DNA from: a virus
Reading direction: 5' to 3' (one strand)
Length of the DNA stretch: 64,000 nt
Virus record (IMG/VR): IMGVR_UViG_3300020711_000298
Location: 1-64,000 of that record
Shown: positions 7,665 to 16,678 of the stretch, piece after piece
Position numbering within the stretch: the first letter of the stretch is position 1
Layout of the letters: every line of letters starts with the position of its first letter
The notes under the pieces: model-generated
The model's input: only the letters and a program-made list of their open reading frames with translations
Told to the model about the DNA's origin: nothing
The model's database searches: none
Program-made: the position numbers and the translations under genes

Positions 7665-8189
7665 ATGAGAATTGGATTATGCGGTACAATAAGTGTAGGT
7701 AAAACTACTTTAGTAAATGAACTAATTAAATTAGAACAATTTAAAGATTATGAATTTGCTACTGAACGTAGTAAATATCTGCGTGATCAAGGTATCGCTT
7801 TAAACACTGACTCTACATTAAAAGGTCAAATTATATTTGCTGCTGAGCGTTCATTAGAATTAATGAAACCCAATATTATAACTGACAGAACAATATATGA
7901 TGTATGTGCTTTTACTTTAAGTGCTAAATCAATTAGTTGGGATGAAAAAATACATTTTACTAATACAATAATGTATTTAGCTAAAGAATATGATTATATT
8001 ATTTATGTTTCTCCTGAAGGTGTAGAAATAGAAGATAATGGTGTTCGTGAAACAAATAGTGAATATCGTGATAAAATAGATTACACTATTAAAGAAATGC
8101 TTAAAAGATGGCCACCTACTAAATTAATTGAAATTAAGGGTACAGTTGAACAACGAATTGAAACTATTAAGGAAACATTATTTCCATAA
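7665..8189 (+). CDS. P-loop nucleoside/NadR-type kinase-like ATPase
   Basis: A 174-residue P-loop protein: GTISVGKTT at residues 7-15 is a Walker A loop, ATERSKYLRDQG follows, and IITDRTIYDVCAF supplies a DR-type substrate region as in deoxynucleoside, thymidylate and NadR-like kinases. DNGVRETNSEYRDKID looks like a lid segment. It probably phosphorylates a nucleoside or nucleotide and feeds phage DNA synthesis, but the substrate cannot be assigned. It is complete and stands between small unknown genes, with a late-type motif just downstream. Confidence 0.75.
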   Translation: MRIGLCGTISVGKTTLVNELIKLEQFKDYEFATERSKYLRDQGIALNTDSTLKGQIIFAAERSLELMKPNIITDRTIYDVCAFTLSAKSISWDEKIHFTNTIMYLAKEYDYIIYVSPEGVEIEDNGVRETNSEYRDKIDYTIKEMLKRWPPTKLIEIKGTVEQRIETIKETLFP

Positions 8190-8197
8190 TATTTATA
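8188..8197 (+). promoter_or_regulatory. Late-type motif AATATTTATA
   Basis: Exact motif overlapping the stop codon of the kinase gene and ending 10 bases before ATG 8208. It is the first such motif at the head of the structural module. Confidence 0.55.
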
Positions 8198-8207
8198 CAC
8201 AAAACAC

Positions 8208-8567
8208 ATGAAAAAATCCGAATTAAAAAATTACATTAAGGAAACAATAGTGACTGAATTAAATGGATCTATTAATCTACCTAAAGCCACTACTAACACT
8301 TCAGATATTAAAAAATATACTAGTCAAGGTATAGATGTTAATTTAAAAGAAGAAGATATAGATGAAATTACTATTAATAAACCTTCTAAACATTATATAA
8401 TAATACCTAATGGAAATGATTTTTATTCTCAGACATCTATATCCGCACCATCTATTCAAGCTGCAAGAAAATCATTAGAAGAAGATGAAATAACATTTAC
8501 TGATGAAAAATGGCGTAAATTAATAATAATAGAAGGAAAATATATTCAAAACAACCCGATGCATTAA
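8208..8567 (+). CDS. Small protein upstream of terminase, unknown
   Basis: A 119-residue protein I do not recognise. The N-terminus (MKKSELKNYIKETIVTELNG) is a short charged helix similar in style to the N-termini of other head-associated proteins here. The middle contains IIIPNGNDFYSQ and a helical SIQAARKSLEED stretch. Position directly before the large terminase, with a late-type motif, suggests a head or packaging role. It does not show a small-terminase-like architecture that I can confirm. Confidence 0.55.
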   Translation: MKKSELKNYIKETIVTELNGSINLPKATTNTSDIKKYTSQGIDVNLKEEDIDEITINKPSKHYIIIPNGNDFYSQTSISAPSIQAARKSLEEDEITFTDEKWRKLIIIEGKYIQNNPMH

Positions 8568-8590
8568 TATTACAATAATTTTAAAATATA

Positions 8591-8626
8591 GTTTATAACA
8601 CTTGGTATATTCCTTGTGTTATAAAC
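8591..8626 (+). terminator. Perfect 11-bp hairpin before the terminase gene
   Basis: GTTTATAACAC (8591-8601) pairs perfectly with GTGTTATAAAC (8616-8626) around a 14-base loop. It is followed by TTTCTCCC rather than a long T run, and ends 14 bases before ATG 8641. It may terminate the short upstream transcript or control terminase expression. Confidence 0.5.
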
Positions 8627-8640
8627 TTTCTCCCACTGTT

Positions 8641-10215
8641 ATGAATGAAGAAGTAAAAAAAATTATAGCCCAAGAATACATAAAATGTGCAACATCACCA
8701 GAACATTTTATGAAAAAATATTGCTTTATCCAACACCCACAACGTGGACGTGTTATATTTAACCTATATCCATTTCAGGGTAAAGTATTAAACTTATGGA
8801 AAGATAATCCATACTCAATAGTATTAAAATCAAGACAATTAGGTATTTCAACACTAGCAGCGGGTTATTCATTATGGTTAATGTTGTTTCATAAAGATAA
8901 AAATATATTATGTTTATCTAAAACACAAGAAACAGCTCGAAACATGGTAACTAAAGTTGCATTTATGTACGATAATTTACCATCATGGCTTAAAGTACCA
9001 TCTGATGAAAAAAATAAATTATCATTACGTTTATCAAATGGTTCTCAAATTAAAGCCAAATCATCCAATAGTGATGCTGCACGTTCAGAAGCAGTATCTT
9101 TACTAATAGTAGATGAGGCAGCGTTCATTGAAAATATTGATGAAACATGGGCATCTGCACAACAAACCCTAGCAACAGGTGGTGGAGCCATTGTTTTATC
9201 CACTCCTTACGGTACAGGTAATTGGTTCCATAAAACATGGGTATCAGCCGAAAATGCTGAAAACGATTTTTTACCAATCAGGTTACCTTGGTATGTTCAC
9301 CCTGAACGAGATGAAGCATGGAGAAAAAAACAAGATGAATTATTAGGTGATCCTAAATTAGCAGCTCAAGAATGTGATTGCGATTTTAATACATCAGGTG
9401 ATGTAGTATTTTATTCTGAATGGCTTGATTTTATAAAAGAAACTACAATACAAGAACCAGTAGAACGTAGAGGCGCTGATAAAAATCTATGGATATGGGA
9501 ACAACCAGATTATTCAAGAGATTATATGGTTGTAGCCGACGTTGCTAGAGGAGATGGTAAAGACTTTTCAGCATGTCATGTTATAGATATTACTTCAAAT
9601 ACACAAGTAGCAGAATATAAAGGACAATTACCTCCAAAAGATTTTGGATTTTTCTTAGTTGGTATAGCTACAGAATATAATCAAGCTTTACTTGTGATTG
9701 AGAACGCCTCTATCGGTTGGGCAACAATCGATGCTGTTTTAGAAAGAGGATATAATAATCTTTATTATTCTCCTAAATCAGACGCGTTAACTGTCGACTC
9801 ATACTTTAACAAATATGAAAATAATGACAATACAGTACCTGGTTTTACAATGTCTCTTAGAACACGTCCTTTAATAATTAATAAACTTAGAGAATATATT
9901 GGTGATAGATCTGTAACGATCAAATCTAAACGTTTACTTGAAGAAATGAAAGTATTTATTTGGAAAAACGGTAGAGCAGAAGCACAATCAGGTTACAATG
10001 ATGATTTAGTAATGCCTTTTGGTGTTGGCATGTATTTAAGAGACACATCATTAAAATTTAGACAACAAAGCCAAGATTTAACTAGAGCTACTTTAAATAA
10101 TTTTAGTAAATCTACTCCAACACAGCAAGGTGCATATTTCGCAACAGGTCGCGATAATCCTTACTATATAAACAATAAAGTTGGAGGAAAGGAAAATATT
10201 AGTTGGCTTTTTTAA
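8641..10215 (+). CDS. terL: Terminase large subunit (gp17-like)
   Basis: Packaging motor that pumps DNA into the prohead and cuts it. The ATPase domain has a Walker A variant, SRQLGIST (residues 64-71), and Walker B LLIVDEAAF (154-162). The C-terminal nuclease domain has VVADVARGDGKDFS (acidic residue about 300) and a late acidic NDDLVMPFG segment, as in T4 gp17. I chose ATG 8641 rather than the upstream in-frame TTG at 8602, because that codon begins the loop of a strong hairpin and its 13 extra residues look non-coding. Length 524 is slightly short of T4 gp17 (610). Portal follows 24 bases later. Confidence 0.95.
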   Translation: MNEEVKKIIAQEYIKCATSPEHFMKKYCFIQHPQRGRVIFNLYPFQGKVLNLWKDNPYSIVLKSRQLGISTLAAGYSLWLMLFHKDKNILCLSKTQETARNMVTKVAFMYDNLPSWLKVPSDEKNKLSLRLSNGSQIKAKSSNSDAARSEAVSLLIVDEAAFIENIDETWASAQQTLATGGGAIVLSTPYGTGNWFHKTWVSAENAENDFLPIRLPWYVHPERDEAWRKKQDELLGDPKLAAQECDCDFNTSGDVVFYSEWLDFIKETTIQEPVERRGADKNLWIWEQPDYSRDYMVVADVARGDGKDFSACHVIDITSNTQVAEYKGQLPPKDFGFFLVGIATEYNQALLVIENASIGWATIDAVLERGYNNLYYSPKSDALTVDSYFNKYENNDNTVPGFTMSLRTRPLIINKLREYIGDRSVTIKSKRLLEEMKVFIWKNGRAEAQSGYNDDLVMPFGVGMYLRDTSLKFRQQSQDLTRATLNNFSKSTPTQQGAYFATGRDNPYYINNKVGGKENISWLF

Positions 10216-10223
10216 TATTTATA
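10214..10223 (+). promoter_or_regulatory. Late-type motif AATATTTATA
   Basis: Exact motif overlapping the terminase stop and ending 16 bases before the portal ATG. Confidence 0.55.
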
Positions 10224-10239
10224 CGTATATTATAAAAAT

Positions 10240-12132
10240 ATGGCAGATACAAAAATATTTTCGCGATTAAAACGATTATTTTCAACAGATATAATCATTC
10301 GCAACGACGGTGGAAATCAATTAAAAGTTATGGATACTAATACTATCCAACAATCAGGACAATTTGCCACAAACGCATTAGTAGATAGATTTAATAGAAT
10401 TTATTCTATAAACGCATCATCATTATATGGTGCTCAATTTAATTTAAACTACCAATATTTAAGAACTCAAATATACTCAGATTATGATATTATGGACACA
10501 GATGCAATTATAGCATCTGCTTTAGATATTATATCTGAAGAATCTACATTAAAAAACGATATGGGTGAAGTGCTTCAAATTAGAAGCAGTAATGAAGATA
10601 TACAAAAAACTTTATATAATTTATTTTATGATGTTTTAAATATTGAATTTAACTTAAGCTGGTGGATTAGACAATTATGTAAATATGGTGATTTTTTCCT
10701 TAAACTAGAAATATCAGAAAAATTCGGTGTGTATAACGTTATCCCTATTACACCATACCATATTGAAAGAGAAGAAGGATATGATAAAGAAAACCCATTT
10801 TCTGTAAGATTTAGATACTCACCTGAAGGATTTTATAGTGGTATATCAGGTTATTATAATGTACCTAACTCATCAACTGATACTCCAGGAGTACATTTTG
10901 ATAATTACGAGATGGCTCACTTTAGACTATTATCTGATGTTAACTTTTTACCTTATGGTAGATCTTATATTGAGCCTGTTCGTAAACTATTTAAACAATA
11001 TACATTAATGGAAGATGCGATGTTAATTCATCGTATAGTTCGTTCTCCAGATAAACGTATATTTTATTTGAATATTGGTTCTATCCCACCAAGTGAAGTA
11101 GAAAATTTCATGCAGAAAACTATTTCTACAATGAAACGTACTCCATTTATGGATCAACAAACAGGTGATTATAATTTAAAATATAATGTTCAAAACTTAT
11201 TAGAAGATTATTTTATACCAGTTCGTGGTAATGACCAAACAACTAAAATAGATACATTACCTGGTTTACAATATGATGGTATTAAAGACGTAGAATATTT
11301 AAGAGATAAAATATTTGCTGGTTTAAGAATACCTAAAGCATTTATGGGTTATGAAAAAGATTTAACCGGTAAAGCAACGTTAGCCGCTGAAGATATTCGT
11401 TTTGCTCGTGGAATTGATAAAATCCAACGTATCGCTTTATCTGAATTATATAAAATAGCATTAGTTCACTTATATACTCAAGGTTATACAGCAGAACAAT
11501 TAACTAATTTTGAATTATCATTAACTACTCCTTCAATCATTTATGATCAAGAAAGAATAGCATTAATGAAAGAAAAAGTAGATTTAGCTAGATCAATAGC
11601 CGAAATAAAAATATTACCTACAGATTGGGTTTATCATAATATATTCCATTTATCTCAAGATCAATATGATGAATATAGAGATTTAGTTCTTGAAGATGCT
11701 AAACGTGAATTTAGATTAAATCAGCTTAAAGAAGAAGGTAATGATCCTAAAATAACCGGTAAATCTTATGGTACACCACATGATTTAGCAGCATTATATG
11801 GTAAAGGTCGAACATACAGTAATCCAGAAAATGTACCTGTTGGTTATAGTGATGATATAAAATTAGGTCGTCCTGAAGAAAAAGCATCAGATATTAATAC
11901 TCAAAATAATGCGTTAGGTAAAGATAGATTAGGTACAAATTCTATGAAAAATGATGACCAAGAAAAATATGGTTCACCAAATTATAAAGGTCATTCACCA
12001 TTAGCTCTTGAAACAGCTCAAATTATTTATTCTAAAAATAAAAGTTTAATTGAAAGTTTAAATAAATCTTCAAAATTTGTAAAAGACGAAGATAATAATG
12101 GACTTTTAAATGAAAACCAATTAAAAGATTAA
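10240..12132 (+). CDS. gp20: Portal protein (gp20-like)
   Basis: Forms the dodecameric portal through which DNA enters and leaves the capsid, and nucleates head assembly. At 630 residues it is somewhat longer than T4 gp20 (524). Recognisable segments are SDYDIMDTDAIIASALDII..E.T, WWIRQLCKYGDFFLKLEI, RSPDKRIFYLNIG, and the DKIFAGLRIPKAFMGYEKD..GKATLA motif with the following EDIRFARGIDKIQ helix. These are hallmarks of T4-type portals. The last ~130 residues are hydrophilic and low in complexity. It is placed between terminase and head proteins as in T4-like genomes. Confidence 0.95.
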   Translation: MADTKIFSRLKRLFSTDIIIRNDGGNQLKVMDTNTIQQSGQFATNALVDRFNRIYSINASSLYGAQFNLNYQYLRTQIYSDYDIMDTDAIIASALDIISEESTLKNDMGEVLQIRSSNEDIQKTLYNLFYDVLNIEFNLSWWIRQLCKYGDFFLKLEISEKFGVYNVIPITPYHIEREEGYDKENPFSVRFRYSPEGFYSGISGYYNVPNSSTDTPGVHFDNYEMAHFRLLSDVNFLPYGRSYIEPVRKLFKQYTLMEDAMLIHRIVRSPDKRIFYLNIGSIPPSEVENFMQKTISTMKRTPFMDQQTGDYNLKYNVQNLLEDYFIPVRGNDQTTKIDTLPGLQYDGIKDVEYLRDKIFAGLRIPKAFMGYEKDLTGKATLAAEDIRFARGIDKIQRIALSELYKIALVHLYTQGYTAEQLTNFELSLTTPSIIYDQERIALMKEKVDLARSIAEIKILPTDWVYHNIFHLSQDQYDEYRDLVLEDAKREFRLNQLKEEGNDPKITGKSYGTPHDLAALYGKGRTYSNPENVPVGYSDDIKLGRPEEKASDINTQNNALGKDRLGTNSMKNDDQEKYGSPNYKGHSPLALETAQIIYSKNKSLIESLNKSSKFVKDEDNNGLLNENQLKD

Positions 12133-12153
12133 TATTTTTTAACATATTTAATA

Positions 12154-12161
12154 TATTTATA
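12154..12161 (+). promoter_or_regulatory. Late-type motif TATTTATA
   Basis: TATTTATA core (within ATATATTTATAAATAAA) ends 13 bases before ATG 12175. Confidence 0.45.
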
Positions 12162-12174
12162 AATAAACTCCTGG

Positions 12175-13032
12175 ATGAGAATCAAGCATTCAAAATACCG
12201 AAATACAGGCATATTATTTGAACTACTCGTTAGACAAATAACTTCTGATACTTTATCTGGTAAAGAATCAAAAGCAACCCCCATTTTAAAGAAATTTTTT
12301 GTTAAAACTGAATTAGGTAAGGAGTATAAATTGTACGAAACTTTACTAAGTAAAAAACATTTATCTGAAGGTAAAGCCGAAATAGTTATTAATACTATTA
12401 TAGAATCTTCTAGGTCATTGAATAGAAACTCATTAAAAAGACAAAAATATAATCTTATTAAAGAAATTTCTAGTCATTATAATATAGACGAATTTTTTAA
12501 AACTAAATTACCTAACTATAAAGCACAAGCAGCTTTATACACTTTATTAGAAATATATAATAGTGAAAACCTATCAAACCCAGACCAAATCATATCTAAC
12601 AAAATAGCTTTACTTGAAACATTAACTAATAGAATAGTAGATAAAAAACAAGTTGAAGATAATTTATTAGAAGAATTTAAATCATATGATAAAGATGTTC
12701 GTATATTAACATATAAAGTATTATTAGAGAAATTTAATGGTAAATATGCTAATTTAAATGAAAATCAAAAAGTAATTTTGAAAGAATTTATTAATTCAAT
12801 AGATTCTACACCTAAATTAAAAGAGTCTTATAATAATAGAGTTAATGAAATTAAAAATTCATTAATTAAATTAAATAAAAAAGTGACAGATAAAGCTGTT
12901 AAAATTAAAATAAATGAAGTTACTAATTTATTAACTGAATTAAACAAAACCGATAAAGTAGGAGATAATGATTTAGTTAATTTGTTACAATATTATGAAC
13001 TTTTAGAAGAATTAACTAAAATTCATGGATAA
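12175..13032 (+). CDS. Conserved head-region protein, unknown
   Basis: A 285-residue helical, Lys/Glu/Leu-rich protein. The N-terminus KYRNTGILFELLVRQITSDTL is distinctive and resembles proteins I recall next to portal genes in marine T4-like phages; it has no T4 counterpart I can name. No transmembrane or enzymatic motif is visible. Its position between portal and prohead protease suggests a role in head assembly. Its last eight bases overlap the following gene. Confidence 0.7.
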   Translation: MRIKHSKYRNTGILFELLVRQITSDTLSGKESKATPILKKFFVKTELGKEYKLYETLLSKKHLSEGKAEIVINTIIESSRSLNRNSLKRQKYNLIKEISSHYNIDEFFKTKLPNYKAQAALYTLLEIYNSENLSNPDQIISNKIALLETLTNRIVDKKQVEDNLLEEFKSYDKDVRILTYKVLLEKFNGKYANLNENQKVILKEFINSIDSTPKLKESYNNRVNEIKNSLIKLNKKVTDKAVKIKINEVTNLLTELNKTDKVGDNDLVNLLQYYELLEELTKIHG

Positions 13033-13933
13033 TAATAAAGATATTAAAGTAGGTGATGTTACCTCATCTGGAGGTACTAAATATACTGTAACAGACATTG
13101 ACCCTGAAAGAAACCGCATAACTTGGGATATTAAAAAAACCCCAGATTATAGTACTACTTTTAAAAAATTTACTGAATTACGAAATTTTATAAAAAAGTT
13201 AAGTGCGTCTTTACCTGATGATCCTAAAATAAAAGAAATAGCTAAACAAACTGTTAAATTATTTAATGCTTTTAGGTATTACTTAAGAACTACTCATCCA
13301 AACGAATATGAGAAATTTAAAACTTTAGCTGAGGGTAAAATAAAACAACATTTAACTAAAAAAATTAAAGAAATAAGTGCAACTGGTACTGGTGCTAGTT
13401 TTACTCCAGGAAGTGGAGCTCAAATAGCAACACCATTTGCTTTTAATTCAAATAAACACGCTAAAGGCACTAAAAATAAATATTTTTATAAATTAGGATA
13501 TAAACTAGCTCCACATCAACCAGTAGAAGAATCTAATCCTGGCGCTTCGTTAGGTAAAGGTCCATCAGCTGGAAAATCGGGTGTAAAAAATAGCTATTAT
13601 ACTAAATTAGGATATAAAAATGTTAATCCAAAAAAATTAGCTAAAAATGCTAAATGGGTAGATACAAAATATTTATGGACAGAAAATAATAAATCATCTA
13701 ATTATATTGATTCATTAAATATCAAAAGCCCAAAACTAAAAAAATTCATTGAAAAACGCATTTCAGAATTCAATGAAATTGAAAATAAAATAGAAGAATT
13801 AAATCCATTGTTAAAGCAAGCAAAACAAAAAACAATGGAAGAATATAAACAAAATCCAAATTTCGCTATTATTTATAGTACGGATCTAGCGACAGATTAC
13901 ATGGATGATTTAATTAAAATGTTTAAAAATTAA
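13025..13933 (+). CDS. Head-associated protein carrying the TGTGA-FTPG motif
   Basis: A 302-residue basic protein of unknown function. Residues 116-133 (E-ISATGTGASFTPGSGAQ) closely match residues 59-76 of the major capsid protein (E-VSSTGTGAFFTPGQGEQ). In both, the motif starts right after a prohead-protease-like Glu (IKE here). A second, repeat-like part contains two copies of a KYFYKLGYK / SYYTKLGYK segment. It ends in a charged helical region. The shared motif and gene order suggest it is packaged in, or matured with, the head. This is inference; no such partner is known to me in T4. Confidence 0.7.
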   Translation: MDNNKDIKVGDVTSSGGTKYTVTDIDPERNRITWDIKKTPDYSTTFKKFTELRNFIKKLSASLPDDPKIKEIAKQTVKLFNAFRYYLRTTHPNEYEKFKTLAEGKIKQHLTKKIKEISATGTGASFTPGSGAQIATPFAFNSNKHAKGTKNKYFYKLGYKLAPHQPVEESNPGASLGKGPSAGKSGVKNSYYTKLGYKNVNPKKLAKNAKWVDTKYLWTENNKSSNYIDSLNIKSPKLKKFIEKRISEFNEIENKIEELNPLLKQAKQKTMEEYKQNPNFAIIYSTDLATDYMDDLIKMFKN

Positions 13934-13944
13934 AATAAAATAAA

Positions 13945-14178
13945 ATGGCAAATATACCAGTAAATGCAATTGGAATATTATTAAGCGGATCATCATCAGT
14001 GACTGGTTCATTCGCTGGTTTTACAGTAGCACAAGCTGTTACTTTTACAGGATTAAAAGATGCTAATGGAAATAGTTTAGCAGGAGCAAGTGGATTAACT
14101 TTTGCTTCTGGATTTACTGTACCTCTATTTGTGACTAGTGCTTCAATATCATCTGGCGCAATAATATTATACCCTTAA
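13945..14178 (+). CDS. Small Ser/Gly-rich structural-type protein
   Basis: A 77-residue protein made largely of Gly, Ser, Ala and Thr with short hydrophobic beta-like stretches (FAGFTVAQAVTFTGL). The composition resembles the fibre and decoration proteins further right. It is tightly packed between head genes, so a minor capsid or decoration role is plausible. No specific family recognised. Confidence 0.5.
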   Translation: MANIPVNAIGILLSGSSSVTGSFAGFTVAQAVTFTGLKDANGNSLAGASGLTFASGFTVPLFVTSASISSGAIILYP

Positions 14179-14191
14179 AAAACAATATAAA

Positions 14192-15835
14192 ATGAAAACA
14201 TTACAAGAACAATATAATCTCATTAGTGAAGGTAAAGGCAGTAAACAAGAGTTTTTAAAACAAGCTCGTTATTTATTTCCTGACCTTATTAATGTTTATA
14301 ATTCATATAACGATACAATTAATATCTTAAAAGATAAAAGAATATTAAATGAATCAAATGCGGGTTTAGGTATGGTATCTACACATAGTAGACGTGTTGA
14401 AGATTGGGTGTCTATATTTCAAGAATCAGTTAAAGCTGAAGAAAAGAAAACATCTAAAGAAGTAACCGATACTCAAAAACATAATTTTGACTATAAAGAC
14501 GTTAAAAACATCGATAATCTTTACGGTAATGCATTTTTAAACGGTTTCTATGTTGAAATGCAAGATCCAAAAAATCACAAAAAATCAGTTGATGAAGTTA
14601 AACAAATTGTAGCTAAAAATTTAGGTAAAGATTTTAATTATTACGCTAAAAATGCTCAATTTGGTATTAAAGGTATTGGATACACAGATGAAGCTCCAGG
14701 ATTAGGTGAACCTAAAGAACCAAAAGGTAAATACAAATCTAGCGGTTATGGTGATCTACCAAAAAAAAAGCTTAAGGAAAGTTTAAACGAAAATAAAAAA
14801 GAAAGAGAATTTATTAAACATCTTGAAGATTTAGCTAAAAAACATGGTTTAATTACTCCTGAGGAAGTTGAAGACGAAGATGCTAAAATACATGATAAAA
14901 TCATAAATGCTTTATATAACATATATGATAAAAAATTTTATAATAAAGAAACATTTACTGATACTGATTATAAATCAGCTTTAGATATGTTAGCCCATAA
15001 AATTAAAAGATCTTTAACTGAAGATAGCCAAGTTAAATTAAAACCTCAAGATATAAAAATTTTGGATGATATACGCAAAAATCACCCAAACGGAATAACA
15101 CCATCTAATTTCTTTAAAAAATACCCTAATATACCTGCAGCTTACTTATATAAATTTCTTGTAACATTAGCTAAAGAAAAATTACTAAATTTCCAATCAG
15201 GTAATAAAATACCTCCACATTCTATAGAAAATTTAATAGATAGCAGAAAAACACAAATAGCGAATGCATTAACACGTCCTGGTCATTTTAATGAAATTAC
15301 TGTTAATAATCCTAATGATAATTTTAAAGTAGATAAATCATATACTCACTTTGCTTTAGATAAAAAAGATAATAAAATATTAACAGGGTGGGAATATGAA
15401 AATACCGATCCTGAAGATATAAAATATTATTCTAAACAAGATTTAATAGATATGGATGTTAAACCATCTGATTATTCTATATTATCTGTAAAAGCATTAA
15501 AACAAAAAGGTATTAATCCATTTAGTTGGAGTAGTTGGAAAAAAAATAATGATATAAAAGAAAATACTGAACCAAATAATGATTTCAAAATAGATAAAAA
15601 ATATGCTCATTTCGCTTTAGATGAAAATGAAGAGGAAGATGATTATCTAGAGTTTTCTGATGGAGAAACTATAGTTTCTATGTTTAAAGATAGAGGTCAA
15701 TGGGTTGAAGGAAAAGTAATAGATGGAGAAAAACCATACGGCTGGGGAAGTAAAAAATATATGGGATATTTAAAACCTGATCAAATAGCTCAATATTTGA
15801 GAAGTGATTATGGTGGTAATTGGAAATCAATATAA
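14192..15835 (+). CDS. Probable internal head protein with a capsid-targeting-like N-terminus
   Basis: A 547-residue hydrophilic protein. It begins MKTLQEQYNLISE|G, close in style to the T4 capsid-targeting sequence MKTYQEFIAE that is cut by the gp21 protease. More L/I-x-E sites follow (for example ILNE|S and SLTE|D), so it may be processed into several fragments. Near the C-terminus the segment FKVDKSYTHFALD recurs as FKIDKKYAHFALD about 85 residues later, an internal repeat. It sits just before the prohead protease. A role as packaged internal protein is inferred from this N-terminus and position; function inside the host is unknown. Confidence 0.6.
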   Translation: MKTLQEQYNLISEGKGSKQEFLKQARYLFPDLINVYNSYNDTINILKDKRILNESNAGLGMVSTHSRRVEDWVSIFQESVKAEEKKTSKEVTDTQKHNFDYKDVKNIDNLYGNAFLNGFYVEMQDPKNHKKSVDEVKQIVAKNLGKDFNYYAKNAQFGIKGIGYTDEAPGLGEPKEPKGKYKSSGYGDLPKKKLKESLNENKKEREFIKHLEDLAKKHGLITPEEVEDEDAKIHDKIINALYNIYDKKFYNKETFTDTDYKSALDMLAHKIKRSLTEDSQVKLKPQDIKILDDIRKNHPNGITPSNFFKKYPNIPAAYLYKFLVTLAKEKLLNFQSGNKIPPHSIENLIDSRKTQIANALTRPGHFNEITVNNPNDNFKVDKSYTHFALDKKDNKILTGWEYENTDPEDIKYYSKQDLIDMDVKPSDYSILSVKALKQKGINPFSWSSWKKNNDIKENTEPNNDFKIDKKYAHFALDENEEEDDYLEFSDGETIVSMFKDRGQWVEGKVIDGEKPYGWGSKKYMGYLKPDQIAQYLRSDYGGNWKSI

Positions 15836-15846
15836 ATAAAAATAAT

Positions 15847-16464
15847 ATGAAACAAGTATTAATAGAAACAATACCATTTAATATATCACCTAAACAACTA
15901 ACTGAAGGTATTAAAGCCCCATCGGGTAATCCCATGGTTGAAGGTATTTTAGCCACAGCTGAAGTTAAAAACGGGAATGGTAGATTTTACCCTAGAGAAA
16001 TTTGGGAACGTGAAATTAACAAATATGTAGAAAGTATAAAAGAAAACACAGCTACAGGTGAACTAGATCACCCGGATTCTACTGTTATTTCTTTAAAAAA
16101 TGTATCTCATATTATTAGAGAACTTTGGTGGGATGGAGATAAAATTATAGGTAAAATAGAAATACTACCAACTACATCAGGAAATATATTAAAAGCACTT
16201 ATTGAAAATAACGTTAAAGTAGGTGTATCATCTCGTGGTATGGGTAGTTTAAAACCAATAGATGAAAACACAATGGAAGTACAAGATGATTTTGCTTTAC
16301 TTTGTTGGGATTTTGTTTCAACACCTTCAAACCCAGGTTCATGGATGAATACAGTTAAAGAAGGACTAAATGAAGGACTAAATCCAAAACAAAGCCCATA
16401 TTTTAAAATAAATTCAATACTTACAGATATATTATGTGCCAACGGCACTTGCCCTATATTCTAA
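15847..16464 (+). CDS. gp21: Prohead core protease (gp21-like)
   Basis: Serine protease that cleaves scaffold, capsid and internal proteins during head maturation. Conserved segments are GNGRFYPREIWEREI, GELDHPDST (His75) and VGVSSRGMGSL (Ser128/129), which match the T4 gp21 family catalytic His and Ser regions. DFALLCWDFVSTPSNPGSWM follows. ATG 15847 gives 205 residues, close to T4 gp21 (212); an upstream in-frame start at 15820 would overlap the preceding gene and add non-conserved residues. Its substrate preference in T4 is L/I-x-E, and matching sites occur in neighbouring proteins. Confidence 0.93.
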   Translation: MKQVLIETIPFNISPKQLTEGIKAPSGNPMVEGILATAEVKNGNGRFYPREIWEREINKYVESIKENTATGELDHPDSTVISLKNVSHIIRELWWDGDKIIGKIEILPTTSGNILKALIENNVKVGVSSRGMGSLKPIDENTMEVQDDFALLCWDFVSTPSNPGSWMNTVKEGLNEGLNPKQSPYFKINSILTDILCANGTCPIF

Positions 16465-16506
16465 AATCAAGCAATACCACCCTATAGTCTCAGTATTATA
16501 GGTTTG

Positions 16507-16538
16507 ATCCTAACCCCGTAAGGTTAGGATTTTTTTTT
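16507..16538 (+). terminator. Rho-independent terminator after the protease gene
   Basis: Perfect 9-bp stem ATCCTAACC (16507-16515) / GGTTAGGAT (16522-16530) with a CCGTAA loop and an eight-T tail. Confidence 0.92.
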
Positions 16539-16541
16539 ACT

Positions 16542-16572
16542 TTTGCGATTTTACGATCCTTCCATATATGTA
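16542..16572 (+). promoter_or_regulatory. Host-like promoter for the scaffold/capsid operon
   Basis: TTTG (16542-16545) and TATATGTA (16565-16572) are 19 bases apart, just after the terminator. The second box is imperfect (TATATGTA rather than TAnnTTTG). It would start transcription near 16578 and give a leader of about 100 bases before ATG 16679. Confidence 0.5.
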
Positions 16573-16581
16573 TAAGAGAAT

Positions 16582-16650
16582 ATGCAATTCCCTATATTGC
16601 ATCGCACTAACTAATCTTATTACGCTTCCTTTTATCCCCTAATAAGCGTA
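16582..16650 (+). promoter_or_regulatory. Structured 5' leader of the scaffold/capsid operon
   Basis: Two hairpins lie between the promoter and ATG 16679. ATGCAAT (16582-16588) pairs with ATTGCAT (16596-16602), and TACGCTT (16621-16627) pairs with AAGCGTA (16644-16650). The first would sit almost at the RNA 5' end, as in stabilising leaders of highly expressed phage genes. Function is inferred. Confidence 0.45.
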
Positions 16651-16678
16651 TTTCCAAAACAAAAATTTGAGGAAAATT

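Noticed and set aside
8602-8640. Longer terminase N-terminus from an upstream TTG
   Set aside because: The extra 13 residues come from the loop and 3' arm of a perfect hairpin. ATG 8641 gives a normal N-terminus.
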